This document shows, piece by piece, positions 46,849-57,765 of a DNA stretch of 64,000 nucleotides (positions are counted from its first letter, which is position 1; every line of letters begins with the position of its first letter). Below the pieces are notes generated by a model that was not told the DNA's origin, made no database searches, and saw nothing but the letters and a program-made list of their open reading frames with translations. The DNA is from Doris montereyensis (lineage: Eukaryota; Mollusca; Gastropoda; Nudibranchia; Dorididae). The position numbers and the translations under genes are program-made. Where the stretch lies: positions 1 to 64,000 of the forward strand of contig JAXRKP010001141.1 of assembly GCA_037039925.1 (NCBI GenBank). Direction: 5' to 3'.

Positions 46849-46925
46849 CCTCCCTCCCTCCCTCCCTCCCTCCCTCTTTGGCTGTGGACCTGGATTGGTT
46901 GACACACACACACACACACATCTCT
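46788..46925. repeat. CT, CCCT and CA microsatellites
   Basis: (CT)n grading into (CCCT)n, then (CA)n at 46903-46921, between the CUTC and RING-gene 3' ends. Confidence 0.95.
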
Positions 46926-47013
46926 ACCCCGTTGCCGGGGGCGCACTCTTGCATAAAGAACCCAACAATATGTTTTTCGAGTACATGTAATCTACATGAG
47001 GTGCAGTTCAACA

Positions 47014-47561
47014 TTACGTTAAATAGGTTTTTGTCTCTGCTAAAATTCTCCTTTGACAGATGGGACATATTGATATGTTTTCACTGCAAGTCTCACAGCA
47101 ACAAAAATGTCCACACGGCAAAAATGTTACATTGTTCTGGTTTTGGCGACAAATACGACAAATCAACAACTCTTGTCGAAGTTTAATTTCTTGTTTCAAA
47201 AGATATAATATCCTATTTGAGTATTCTTCAGAGGTGTCAGGTTCAGTGCATTCTCTGTGGCAGATGTCAATGTTTCCTGACTCGTGGGCCTCGTCTAAGA
47301 TTGATGTTACTTTGGCCACTTGTGGATCTTTGACATAGTCATCTTTTAAGGACATCCGAGCTGCTGTTGTTGCGCTATGGTTTCCATCGTTGGTTTATCT
47401 TCTATGTAATTGCTTGATTCACCGTGACTTGGTGGTTTTGAGAATCTTTTTTTTTTGTGTGACCAGAACGATTTTCTATGTTTGTTAATAAATTTGTTCC
47501 CAATTCCGAAAAAGAAAGAGAGAACTTTGCCTGTTTTGTTTCTTGTCAGCAAAAACACACC
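47014..47561 (-). CDS. Last exon of an IAP-type RING finger gene
   Basis: The C-terminal 48 codons form a RING of IAP type: LICRIC, eleven residues, CGH, three residues, CETC, six residues, CPIC, then a hydrophobic tail ending TKTYLT. Such RINGs act as E3 ubiquitin ligase domains. The 113-codon frame starting MSLKDDYVKD (47355) contains it. The preceding frame (GVFLLTRNKTGK... IAQQQQ, from acceptor TATTTCAG at 47562) ends at 47346 in another phase, so either the protein starts at MSLKDD or one base is lost near 47350-47360. No BIR domain is visible nearby. Tail to tail with CUTC, 377 bp apart. Confidence 0.7.
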
Positions 47562-47874
47562 CTGAAATAGACCAATATAATATGCCCAATCTGGTCTTGC
47601 ACCTGTTGCTCTAATGAAGCAAATAATGGGGCTGGTATTAATGAAATAAGTTATCCAACTTTGCACAGGTGAATTCCATCATAAAGTCCAAGAATCTGCA
47701 CACATCTGATATTATGATGAGTTGTGTACTTCTACTCTGCTATGGTGTTTTCAGTCTCAAGAATTTGTCACAATCTGGAGAGTAGATTTTTGAAAACAAT
47801 AAGACAATAAGAGTGATAACTTTTAGTTTTTACAAATAAAACTTCAACACCAAAAACAAAGAAGTGCGAAAAAG

Positions 47875-48060
47875 TCAGGTCATGGGTGCTGACGCAGCGG
47901 TCACAGGTTCAATCCCCATGGTGCTCAAGATATTTTCTGTGTATTCCTTATATTTGTCTCGTCTTTGTACCTATGGGGATTTGATATTATTTAATGTCAT
48001 TTCCTTCATTCTCGACATGCCCCTCGCCTCACTGTTTGTCTTTACAAAAAGGTGCATGGC
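47875..48060 (+). mobile_element. SINE-like family E copy
   Basis: Starts near GTCATGGGTGCTGACGCAGC, with a B-box-like CACAGGTTCAATCC, and ends GCCCCTCGCCTCACTGTTTG. It matches pieces at 15675-15745, 16020-16110 and 26445-26515. Confidence 0.6.
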
Positions 48061-48391
48061 TTCTAATCCTTTTCAGAACAGGTTCATAGAAACTAAACAA
48101 ACATATAATGGCCTAAGGCTACTACATGTGTAATGGCATATGAGAAGGAAATACATGTATATTATATGTAGTCATTTATTTTAAGGTTTGGAGCAGAAGA
48201 AATAAATATCATGTGTAAAAATGATAAGAAAGAATTGTAATGGATACAACCTTAGATGAAATGATACAGAGTAAGTTAGTCACTAACTTACCATATAACA
48301 AACTCTGCACTAATGAACAACATATTATGTAGAAGTGAGTGTACATCCATGCTTATTCATTTATGCCACCTCTTCCCCCCCTCTCTCTCTC

Positions 48392-48407
48392 TCTTTATAT
48401 ATATATA

Positions 48408-48504
<97 letters not shown>

Positions 48505-48665
48505 TATATAAGTATATTATATATATATATATAGATAGATAGATAGATAGACAGGACTAACTAACCTACCATTACCATACAAACTCTGCACTAATGAACA
48601 ATATATTATGTAGAAGTGAGTGTACATATATATATATATATATATATACATATATATAGAGAGAG
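48392..48665. repeat. TA microsatellite with local duplication
   Basis: (TA)n at 48392-48530, GATA at 48531-48551, second (TA)n at 48628-48655. The flanking sequence CAAACTCTGCACTAATGAAC (48299 and 48580), with TATTATGTAGAAGTGAGTG after it, is duplicated on both sides, so the tract lies inside a ~280 bp tandem duplication. Confidence 0.9.
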
Positions 48666-49264
48666 AGAGATAGATAGCTATATGACAAAAACCATACTTT
48701 CTCAACAACCCTCCGCTCAGAGGGGTAAATTAATTTGTATATATATATATAGTCAAAATACTGTACTATAACCGTGTACTATGACGATCATGCATTTAAC
48801 CGGATACTACTGTATAAGAATCAGAGATAATGTGAACTTACTATAGGCCTACTGTCGATAAATCTAGATTCTATGTAATTTTACACTTAAGCAGTAGTGA
48901 GTCAAATTTGTATTCGTTGTTGGTATCTTCTTAGGTCTACATTTAGTATAAATGAGACGGAAGAAACCCACAATCCCTTACCCTAAACCCCCTACCCATG
49001 GTAGGGCAGATAGGTGGGGGTGGCATGGGAGAGGGGGCGTTCAGGGTAAGGGGTTGTGAATATTTCTTCTGTCTCACCTTTAAATGTAGATCTAAGCCGA
49101 TACCGATAATGAGTACAACTTTGACACACTATCGGTTGAGGAAGAAAGATGCTAGGTCGGATCACATGTTGGCTTATTTGCGTTTAGATCTACGTATAAA
49201 TGAGAGATGTTAAATAAATGTGTGTGTGTGTGGGCAAAAGAGCGAAAACTACACAAGAAAGGAA

Positions 49265-49650
49265 CACTTTAGTACAATGTTGAAAAACGACAATAAGCGA
49301 CAAGTCCACCAATAAAGAACGAAACAAACACGTGACGTTTCGGGTATAATCCTTTGTCAGACAACAAACGAGAAATATCTAGAATCTAGATGTAGATGTA
49401 AACACTAATTAAGGCATCACACAGTGTGAAGTCAGAAGAAAACCAGAAAGGAGGAAGAAAGACAGAAAAGTTATATTGTGGGATATGACAATTCAATAAG
49501 TGACAACTCCACTAATAAAGACAGAACAAACACGTGACGTTTCGGGTATAACCCTTCGTCAGACAACAAACGAGAAATATCTAGAATCTAGATCTAAGTA
49601 ATACCTCCGGCCGGCATCACACAATGTGATGTCAGAAGAAAAACATAAAG
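49265..49650. repeat. Two tandem copies of a dispersed repeat (family F)
   Basis: Copies start near 49284 and 49490: ACAATAAGCGACAA or TCAATAAGTGACAA, then ACACGTGACGTTTCGGGTAT and AA-CCTT-GTCAGACAAC, then ATATCTAGAATCTAGAT and GGCATCACACA-TGTGA. A third partial copy is at 38730-38810. Confidence 0.75.
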
Positions 49651-49801
49651 GAGAAAGAAAGGAAGAAAAAGACAGTGATAAGAAACGTAGCAGAGGGGGT
49701 GCGAAGAATGAGCAAGAGTGGAAGGTTCAGATCTAGAATGAAATAAAAATATGAAAATAAGTAAGTAATAAAAGGTGAAAAGGAGATAGAGAGAATGAGA
49801 G

Positions 49802-49805
<4 letters not shown>

Positions 49806-49890
<85 letters not shown>
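49806..49890. repeat. AT then AG microsatellite
   Basis: (AT)n at 49806-49845 directly followed by (AG)n at 49846-49889. Confidence 0.96.
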
Positions 49891-49891
<1 letters not shown>

Positions 49892-50401
49892 AGGCAGGGA
49901 AGAAAGAAAGGGAGAGAGAGTCGTATGAGTATAGGAAACAAGAACGAAAAAATAGGATAAATGTAAGACTAGATCTATATCTCACTGGGTCTAGAAAGAA
50001 GAAATGATAGAGAATGAATGAAAGGAAGTAACCTATCAATCAAATCAAGACAAAAATTTACACTGAAGGTGCGAAATGTATATAAATTAAGTTAAATGTA
50101 AATGTAAGAGACTTTACCAGTAGATCGGGTCTTGATACTGCGCAGACGGATTGAAAGAATGTCATCTCATATATCGTCTTACTCTTATATTCACAGACCG
50201 AAGTTTAATTACTGAAAGTGAAAACCGGTTTTCCTTTAGACTCCAAAAAACCGGTAAATTTACTCATGAAGTGACTATCGGGAAATCCCCATTTTATTTC
50301 ATTTTAGTTGTAATCGTCATGGACCCAGGGCGACAGGGCTATTGGGCGAAACCTAGGAAATCTCAGTATAGGTAGTCCCAGGGCGAAACCCTCCTCCTCC
50401 C

Positions 50402-50995
50402 TCCCCCCTAGGGATTTTATGAGACCAACTTTTTTATCAAATATGACACATACGCTATCCATTTCTGCCTGGCTGCCAAAAAAATTGTGTCATCTTGACC
50501 TAGTTATGGCCCCTGAAAGGTCATTAAGTGCATTTTTGGGGTTATTTCATTTTATTCCAAATAACTCAGACACTATTTGCCATGGAACACAAGTTTAAGA
50601 ATTAAAAAACCTTATTGATAGTTAAGCTAATCACATACAAAAGTTGACAACATTTTATTTTGATATGATAGTTACTCCCCTTTATATTTCATAAAAAATT
50701 ACAAAATATGTTTCATGTTAAAATGACCCGAGACATGGAAATAAATTATGATAACATATAAGAAAAATGTCAAATTTATTATAAGCAGACTATGTATAAA
50801 ATTTGGGCGTAATTGGATGCAAATTAAGTGAGTTATCGTCCCTTTAAACTTGTTATTAAAAATAGATTTCAATAACGGTTAAAGATTTGTTAACCACCAA
50901 AGAAGCAAAAAACATTGTTATTATGTAATAACACTATATACGAAATTTCAGGCAATTCTAAATTATAATCACTGAGTTATGCCCCTTTGATATAT
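50402..50995 (+). repeat. Left terminal inverted repeat of the transposon
   Basis: Pairs with 56300-56876 reversed; moderate divergence and a few indels between the two arms, so the insertion is old. Confidence 0.85.
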
Positions 50996-51111
50996 TGAAA
51001 CCACTCAAGGCCTTGAACCACCGAAAACAGCGCCATACTAGTTATGTGACTTAATGATCGGCGAATTCGAAATAGGACGACGACCATTAAAAAATTGTCA
51101 GTTTCCTGTCC

Positions 51112-51179
51112 AAGATGGCGCCGCCGTTCGTATGTGTCATAGATCTTGATGGATTGTGTTTTCATGGATTTATTGTTTG
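51112..51179 (+). promoter_or_regulatory. YY1-like start site and candidate first exon of the transposon gene
   Basis: AAGATGGCGCCGCCG at 51112-51126 is a YY1-type initiator whose ATG (51115) opens MAPPFVCVIDLDGLCFHGFI and ends at a consensus donor GTAAGT (51180). The next exon would start after TTTACAG at 51733. The phases as read do not match by one base, in line with decay elsewhere. Confidence 0.45.
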
Positions 51180-51732
51180 GTAAGTAGATAGATACCAACT
51201 TTTATGTGGCTGTTTGTGTAAAACATTGGTTTTTTACCAATGGCGGGCTGATCGATGCTTCACTTCATTAGCAGGGGACACAAATGCCTCTTACTTCTTA
51301 GATTTCTAGTCTACGTCTAACTTAGGGTTTCATGTCAGCTGTTTCTGTCACCAGGAAGGTCCTCATAATTTTAGACTTTCTGGGTGAGGCTGAAGTGGAG
51401 GTATAAATGATATGTCCATTGGTATTTTGAATCATAATTAAATGAAGTTAATAAAATTTAAATTTTAACATTAAACTAACGAGATTTAATATTTTTCGTC
51501 CATTTCAGAAATTTGCAGTATATATTCTAGATCTAGCCACCTTTCATTGTAGGTCTGTTGCTTACATTAAAATGACATTAACAAAATTCTGAAGAAATGG
51601 CGTCTGAAACCCCTGTTTCTCTGAGAAAGAAAAAAAAAAAACTAAATATTTACAAACAATAAAACAGACATGTATCATTCATTACCCTAATTTGTCAAAT
51701 CCTGGTCTATTGAAAACGTTTACAATTTACAG

Positions 51733-54700
51733 CAGAAGCATGGGGAAATGTTCAAAAAGTAAAGACTCTGCGACTTGAAAGTGATGATGCAAGCGTAAGG
51801 TGTTCTCATATTTGTGACAATCTTCCAGAGTATCCAGGACCTGAACATGGCTACCATCGTCCTTGTTTGAAAAGTTTCACAAATTTGAAATATGTGCGTA
51901 GTGATAGAAAAAGGAAACTAGAAAACGAACGAAATGATAGTAGTTTGAAACGCAGGTGTGCTGAAACATCAAAAGCACCCATTTTTCCTGATGAGTGTAT
52001 CATTTGTGAAAGAAAGGAGAAATATGTGAACAGAAGAAAAGAAAAACTTATTACATGTCAAACAGAAGCTGCAAAGTTATCCATCAGTGAAGCAGCACAT
52101 GAGAGGTCAGATAGCCGTTTGATAGGACTGACGGAAAATTATTGTTTGATTGCAAGAGAGGCAAGATATCACCCCAGTTGTCGAAAAAATTCACCCAGAA
52201 AGACATTCGCAATATCATGTTTTGACTCAACAATGAAGACAAAGAGAGAAAATGCGCACAAACAAGCTTTTGAATACATATGTCGCTATGTGAACAAAAA
52301 TATCATTGAAGAATTGAACGTTGAACGAATGACAATGTTAAAGGAAAGATATATTTAGAATACATGCAGGAACACTTCTCAACTTTCTACAATGAAAACT
52401 ATAAGACTTATAAGCTCAAAGACAAACTAATGAAGACTTTTGGGACCAAATTGAAATTTTGGCAACCAAATTTCAGAAGTGAGCTTGTTTACAGTTCAAA
52501 TATACCTAGTGGCCAAGCCATTGAATCTGCCTTTGAAAGTGCAGCTTCTCAAGAAAGACAAGTTCAAGAAGCAGGCATGATGTTGAGAAGGACGATAATT
52601 GAAAGCTATAAAAACTCGTCAAATGAAATGCCCCAATGGTTTACTGCAGTCACAAAAGCATCTGCCAGGTCTATTATCTGCGTTTTAAGAACTTTATAAG
52701 GAAAAAGACATCCAAACAAAGTGAAAAATGTGAGAGACTAGTGAATTCAATTTCTCAGGACATTTGTTATGCTGTAACTAATGGAAAATGGTTGCTCCCA
52801 AAACACTTGTTTCTTGGCATGACTTTGCGTCACATAACTGGGTCTGCAAAAACAGTTACCATTGTAAATAGATTTGGAAATTGTGCTCTAACTCTATATT
52901 ACTTGAGCTGGAGACAGCCATGTGTGACCAAGTAACAGAGATGACAACAACACTCCCAGCCTCCATTCAACAGTGCAAAAAAGGGTATTGTGTTTGTGTT
53001 GGGATAATTTTGATCTTAATGAGGAAACAACACAGGCCATGGAACAACACATTCAACACATGGAATTGTATAAATACATCAGCCATTGTCATGCCCTGAA
53101 TCTTTGTCAGAAGAGTCTCTACCATCTACAAGCAGGGACACGACTTTGGAGAAAGAACAACCCAGATCCCAGGATGCATTAGCTCCTTTAGGCAGAGATA
53201 CAATGAAGAAGAAGAGATCAGTCACATACAGACCTATGGAGCTCGAACCTTGCTTTGTGAAACCAAAAGCATCTCCAATGTTAGAAACAACAGCCAATAT
53301 TTCCATTCCTGAAACTATTCCATATGATTTAGGCTGGATTTTCATTCGGGCAAAGAATCCACGGACATTTCCTACATGGAAAGGGTGGTTATGCATGAAT
53401 GATATCCAAAGACGCCTATCGAGACTTTGGTCAGTCAACAACATTAGTCACCTTTGATTTGGCTGCTGCAAAAAAGCCTACAACATCAATATGGCAAAAC
53501 CCTCAGGAATATGAAAATGTTTCCGTTCACCTGGGAGAATTTCACACTATGTTCTCTTATCTGGGGGCTCTTGGAAAACTGATGCAAGGATCGGGTATAG
53601 AGGAGATCATAATTGAATCCGGAATATGCGCCAGTGGTTCATTGGGAGCTGTTTTAGGCGGCAAACATTTTAATAGAGCAATGCGAGTTCATGGCATCTT
53701 GGTTGAAGCATTTGAGAGACTTTTGTTTGAAGCATTTGAGCACCACCAAAATTTGGAGATGCTCGTTGCGGCAATAAGATCTGACGCAGATGATCCCCAT
53801 AACCTTTGTACCGAGAGACTAGCAGAGTCTGTAGCTTTTCAAGACCTAAAAGAAATTTATTTCCGATTCAGAAAGGATGTCACAAGTGGCATGCATGGGA
53901 AAACGGCTCAATTCATTGTTCAATACATGGATAGGGTGTGGAATCTTTTGAGATTTTATGAGGGCACTAGATCTAACAACGTGGATCTATATAAATATAT
54001 ATAATCCCTAGGAAAACTTTGTCCACTACTTTTTTCAATGGACCACCATAATTACACCAGATACTCAACATATTATTTCATAAAGCTTTTGAACATGACA
54101 CCCAATGAAAGGAGCTGTTGGACAATGGAGGTTTAAGCGTGGGCAGGTCAAGTCTTCCAAACAGTAGAATACCTATAGATATGACAATAGAACAAACCAT
54201 CAATCAGCACGCTAAAACAAAGGGTGGGATCATTGGATTCAGTAAAAATCTCCTAGCATACTACAGATGGTGTACAACGCGTCACAACAGAGCAAATTAT
54301 GTAGAAGCAACTCATTGTATGCTTGGAATGAGTGAAAACATGGACAACAAAAAAGAACTGAGCAAATCAAGTATTGAAAAAAGTGAAATACAAGTGCAAA
54401 AGACCATGGATGCAATATGGGGATTTGTAAACCCATTTGAAATGGTGAGGCTAGATTTGATTTGCCTGTCATCTGGATTGAAACTATCCAATGATGTAGC
54501 AGAGTCTCATCTTGATAGAATCACAAGGGAAAAAGGCGTTTGATGACTTTTATGCAGCGTTTGGTAGAAAATTCTAAGTCCTTTCACCAACCCATTGAGA
54601 AATCAAATGTTAAAACCTTTGGTAGTATGAAAAAAGGAAGTGAAAATCAGTTCAAGGAAGAGCAAGACGGTGCAAATTACAATGCAAAGAGATGTGTTTG

Positions 54701-56151
54701 GTCAGTTGCTAATGCTAAGTCAGTTGCACAATATAGATCTTCACAAAGTGATGTGCTATCCATTGAATCCAATACCTTGGTCTCTTGAAGACCAATAAAT
54801 CCACTCTCATGCTCAAACTGGAAAAACACATTACGGACTCTACACCTCACATCAACAATAATACAAGCACACACATCATACATGGTAATGCACTTATCCA
54901 GTCATTGGTTGGCCTACCAGAGACATTCGGAGAATTGGCGCTGAAAATATTCAACTCACTTCCTAAATCAAAAGAAGTTCATTTTGTCACTGATCGCTAT
55001 ATTCCTGACTATCAAAGGAACTGAAAGATCTAGAAGAGGGGAGTCTTCAGCCAATGCTTTCATACTTGGGGGCCCTTTGACCAAACTACCAACAAACTGG
55101 AAGTTGTTTTTATCGAACGGCGAGAACAAAATTAATCTAACAAACTTAGTGCAAGAATGGGAATCAGATAAGTACGCCACACTGATTCAAAACAGAAGAA
55201 ATTTTGTTGTTGTTGAAGAAACATGCATACAGCTTAGCAGCGAGGATGGAATAGTAACAGATTCTAGGCCTGTGCATGAGTTATGCTCCAATCATGAAGA
55301 GGCGGATACTAAAATGATTTGTCATTGCATCCATGCAACACAGACAGCCACAGCAGACGCACTTATGGTCAGATCACCAGATACTGATGTGTTTTTGCTA
55401 ATTTTAGCATTTGCTGTGAAAATCTCGAGGCCTCTATTTTTATACAGGAACTGGCAACAATCGGAGACTTCTAAACATCACAGACTTGTCAAACAAATTA
55501 ACTGAAGATATGTGCTCTGCTCAATTGGGATTTCACAGTTTCACAGGTTGTGACACAACGAGTTGCTTTGCTGGAAAGGGGAAAATTAGACCATTTTCAC
55601 TGCTACAGAAGCATCAAAATTTCATTCATCTGTTTTCTCAATTAGGAGAGCAAGAGTTAATGCCATCTATACTATCAGGTCTTGAAAAGTTTGTATGTAT
55701 GATGTACGGAAATAATAAAACTGATGATGTCGATAAACTCAGGGCTGATACTGTCAGAAAACGATTCACTCCAGGTGATGATAGACCACTCTCTTATTGC
55801 AAAGGAATTGACTTATCACAACGACCTCCATGTAAGAAAAGTCTGTAGCAACATATTAAGAGAGCAAACTTTCAAACAATGATTTGGAAGCAAGCAATGA
55901 TAAACTTTCCCGAGCTTCCAAGCCCTCAAGCTAATGGTTTGAAAATAGCGGAGTCAGGACATCTGGATATTGACTGGATTGGTGATGAAGATATTCTTCC
56001 AACAGAAATAGTTGACATCCTAATTGACAGAGAACAACAAACTGATGATGATATTAACATGGAATTGGATGAGGGAGAGGAGTGGTTCTCTGAGTCTGAT
56101 TCTGATGATGACCTTACAGACTCTGCTGGTGAACCTAGTTTTTATAATTAA
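51733..56151 (+). pseudogene. Decayed transposon gene with FEN/PIN-like acidic motifs
   Basis: One protein of about 1,400 codons is traceable through at least eight frame changes. In order: Cys/His modules RCSHICDN, GYHRPCLKSFTN, CIICERKEKYV and RYHPSCRKNSPRK; then ELVYSS, NGKWLLPKHLFLGMTLRHI, a GTTHSTHG stretch near 53035, YDLGWIFIRAKN, PTWKGW, VSVHLGEFHTMFSYLGALGK and GKHFNRAMRVHG. The C-terminal third has SNHEEADTK (55286-55312), RSPDTDVFLLIL (55371-55406) and FHSFTGCDTTSCFAGKGK (55531-55584), and ends in an acidic tail. I know this arrangement from large uncharacterised invertebrate protein families. The EAD, DTD and GCD acidic positions recall FEN/PIN nucleases. I see no DDE core. Confidence 0.8.
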
Positions 56152-56299
56152 TGAAATTGAGAAAATGAGTGTGTCTAGTTGTGTGTGTGTGTGCAAGTCA
56201 GTTGAGTTAATTGTGATGACATTCTTTGAGTTATCTTAACTTGTTCCAATAACTCAACTTATAATTAAAAATGATTATTTTCAATGATTTTAAGCAGAT

Positions 56300-56876
56300 A
56301 AAAGGGTAAGTTTTAACTCACTGAGAATAGTTTTTAAAATTCCCTAAAATTTGGTATGTGGTGTTATTACATAATAACAATGTATTTTTTTTGACATGTT
56401 TTATGAAATATAAAGGGCATAACTCTATCAATAACTCACTTAAATTCACCCCAATTCTGACCAAATTCCACAAATATGTTGCTTATAATATGTTGAATAT
56501 CTTTGTTATATGAGTTATCATAATTTATTGACATATCTCGGGTTATTTTAAAATGAAATGTATTTTGACATGTTTTATGACATATAAAGGGAAATAACTC
56601 TATCAAATCATAACAAAACTTTGTCAAATTTTGTATGTGACTAGCTTAACTATTGGCAAAGTTTTTTTATTCTGACACTGGTGTTCCATGGCAAATAGTT
56701 TCTGAGTTATTTGCAAGCTAATGAAATAACCCTAAAACTGCACTTAATGACCTTTCAGGGGCCATAACTAGGTCCCGATGACACATTTTTTTTGGCAGCC
56801 GGGCAGAAATCGATGGCTTGTGTTTCATACTTTATGAAAAAGTTGTTCTCATAAAATCCCTGGGGGGGGGGGGGAG
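56300..56876 (-). repeat. Right terminal inverted repeat of the transposon
   Basis: Reverse complement of the left arm, ending in a G run of about 14. Confidence 0.85.
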
Positions 56877-56973
56877 GTGTCTCAGTGGCCCTTAGACTAT
56901 CATTGATAGAGAAAGTGCGCCATTCGCTACAAGACTCCACGCTTATATGTTCGCTAAGCTTTTAGCCTACTTG

Positions 56974-57226
<253 letters not shown>

Positions 57227-57765
57227 CAACAATAGCACTACAGACGATTCATATATTAGTAATTTGATTATTTTCTTCATTGTATGTACTACGAATTTAT
57301 AATTATAATATACTTCCCCATGAAAAATATTATGATCCTTTGAAGAATTCAAAACTGTGGTAGTGGTGGTTTTAATAATACGTATGATGTCTCCTTTTAT
57401 AATCCTCATTTTTCTTACTGGTTTCTGCTTTTGCTAATTTTCTTTTTCGTTTTTATTCCTTTGTGATGATTCCTATTTTAATATTATTTTTCACACTTAT
57501 GTTGATATTTCTGAATACCAGTTTCGATCAATGTTGATCCTCCTCATTTCTATTTTAGTTCTTCAGTCTCAAATTCGTCAAAGGGTCATATTCTACATAT
57601 ATGCTAAGTACATTATATACATTATATAGAAGCGAACAATATTTTTGCGAAAATAATTATCTCATATGGCTAAAAGAAAAAGTAGATTATTATACTAATT
57701 AACACCAGAACTTACTCACGAAGTGTCTGTCACATGCATACTTTCGATTGAATTATTATTTTTAA

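Larger units (their letters stand above)
50402..56876 (+). mobile_element. DNA transposon with ~580 bp terminal inverted repeats
   Basis: The left end AGGGATTTTATGAGACCAAC (50410-50429) matches the reverse complement of 56842-56861. Similarity continues inward through TAACTAGGTC/GACCTAGTTA, CTTAATGACCTTTCAGG, TGCCATGGAACAC, CCGAGA-ATG and ACATTGTTATTATGTAATAA. The left repeat spans about 50402-50995, the right about 56300-56876. Outer borders fall inside poly-C/poly-G, so the target-site duplication cannot be read. One long decayed gene lies between the repeats. Overall about 6.5 kb. Confidence 0.85.
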
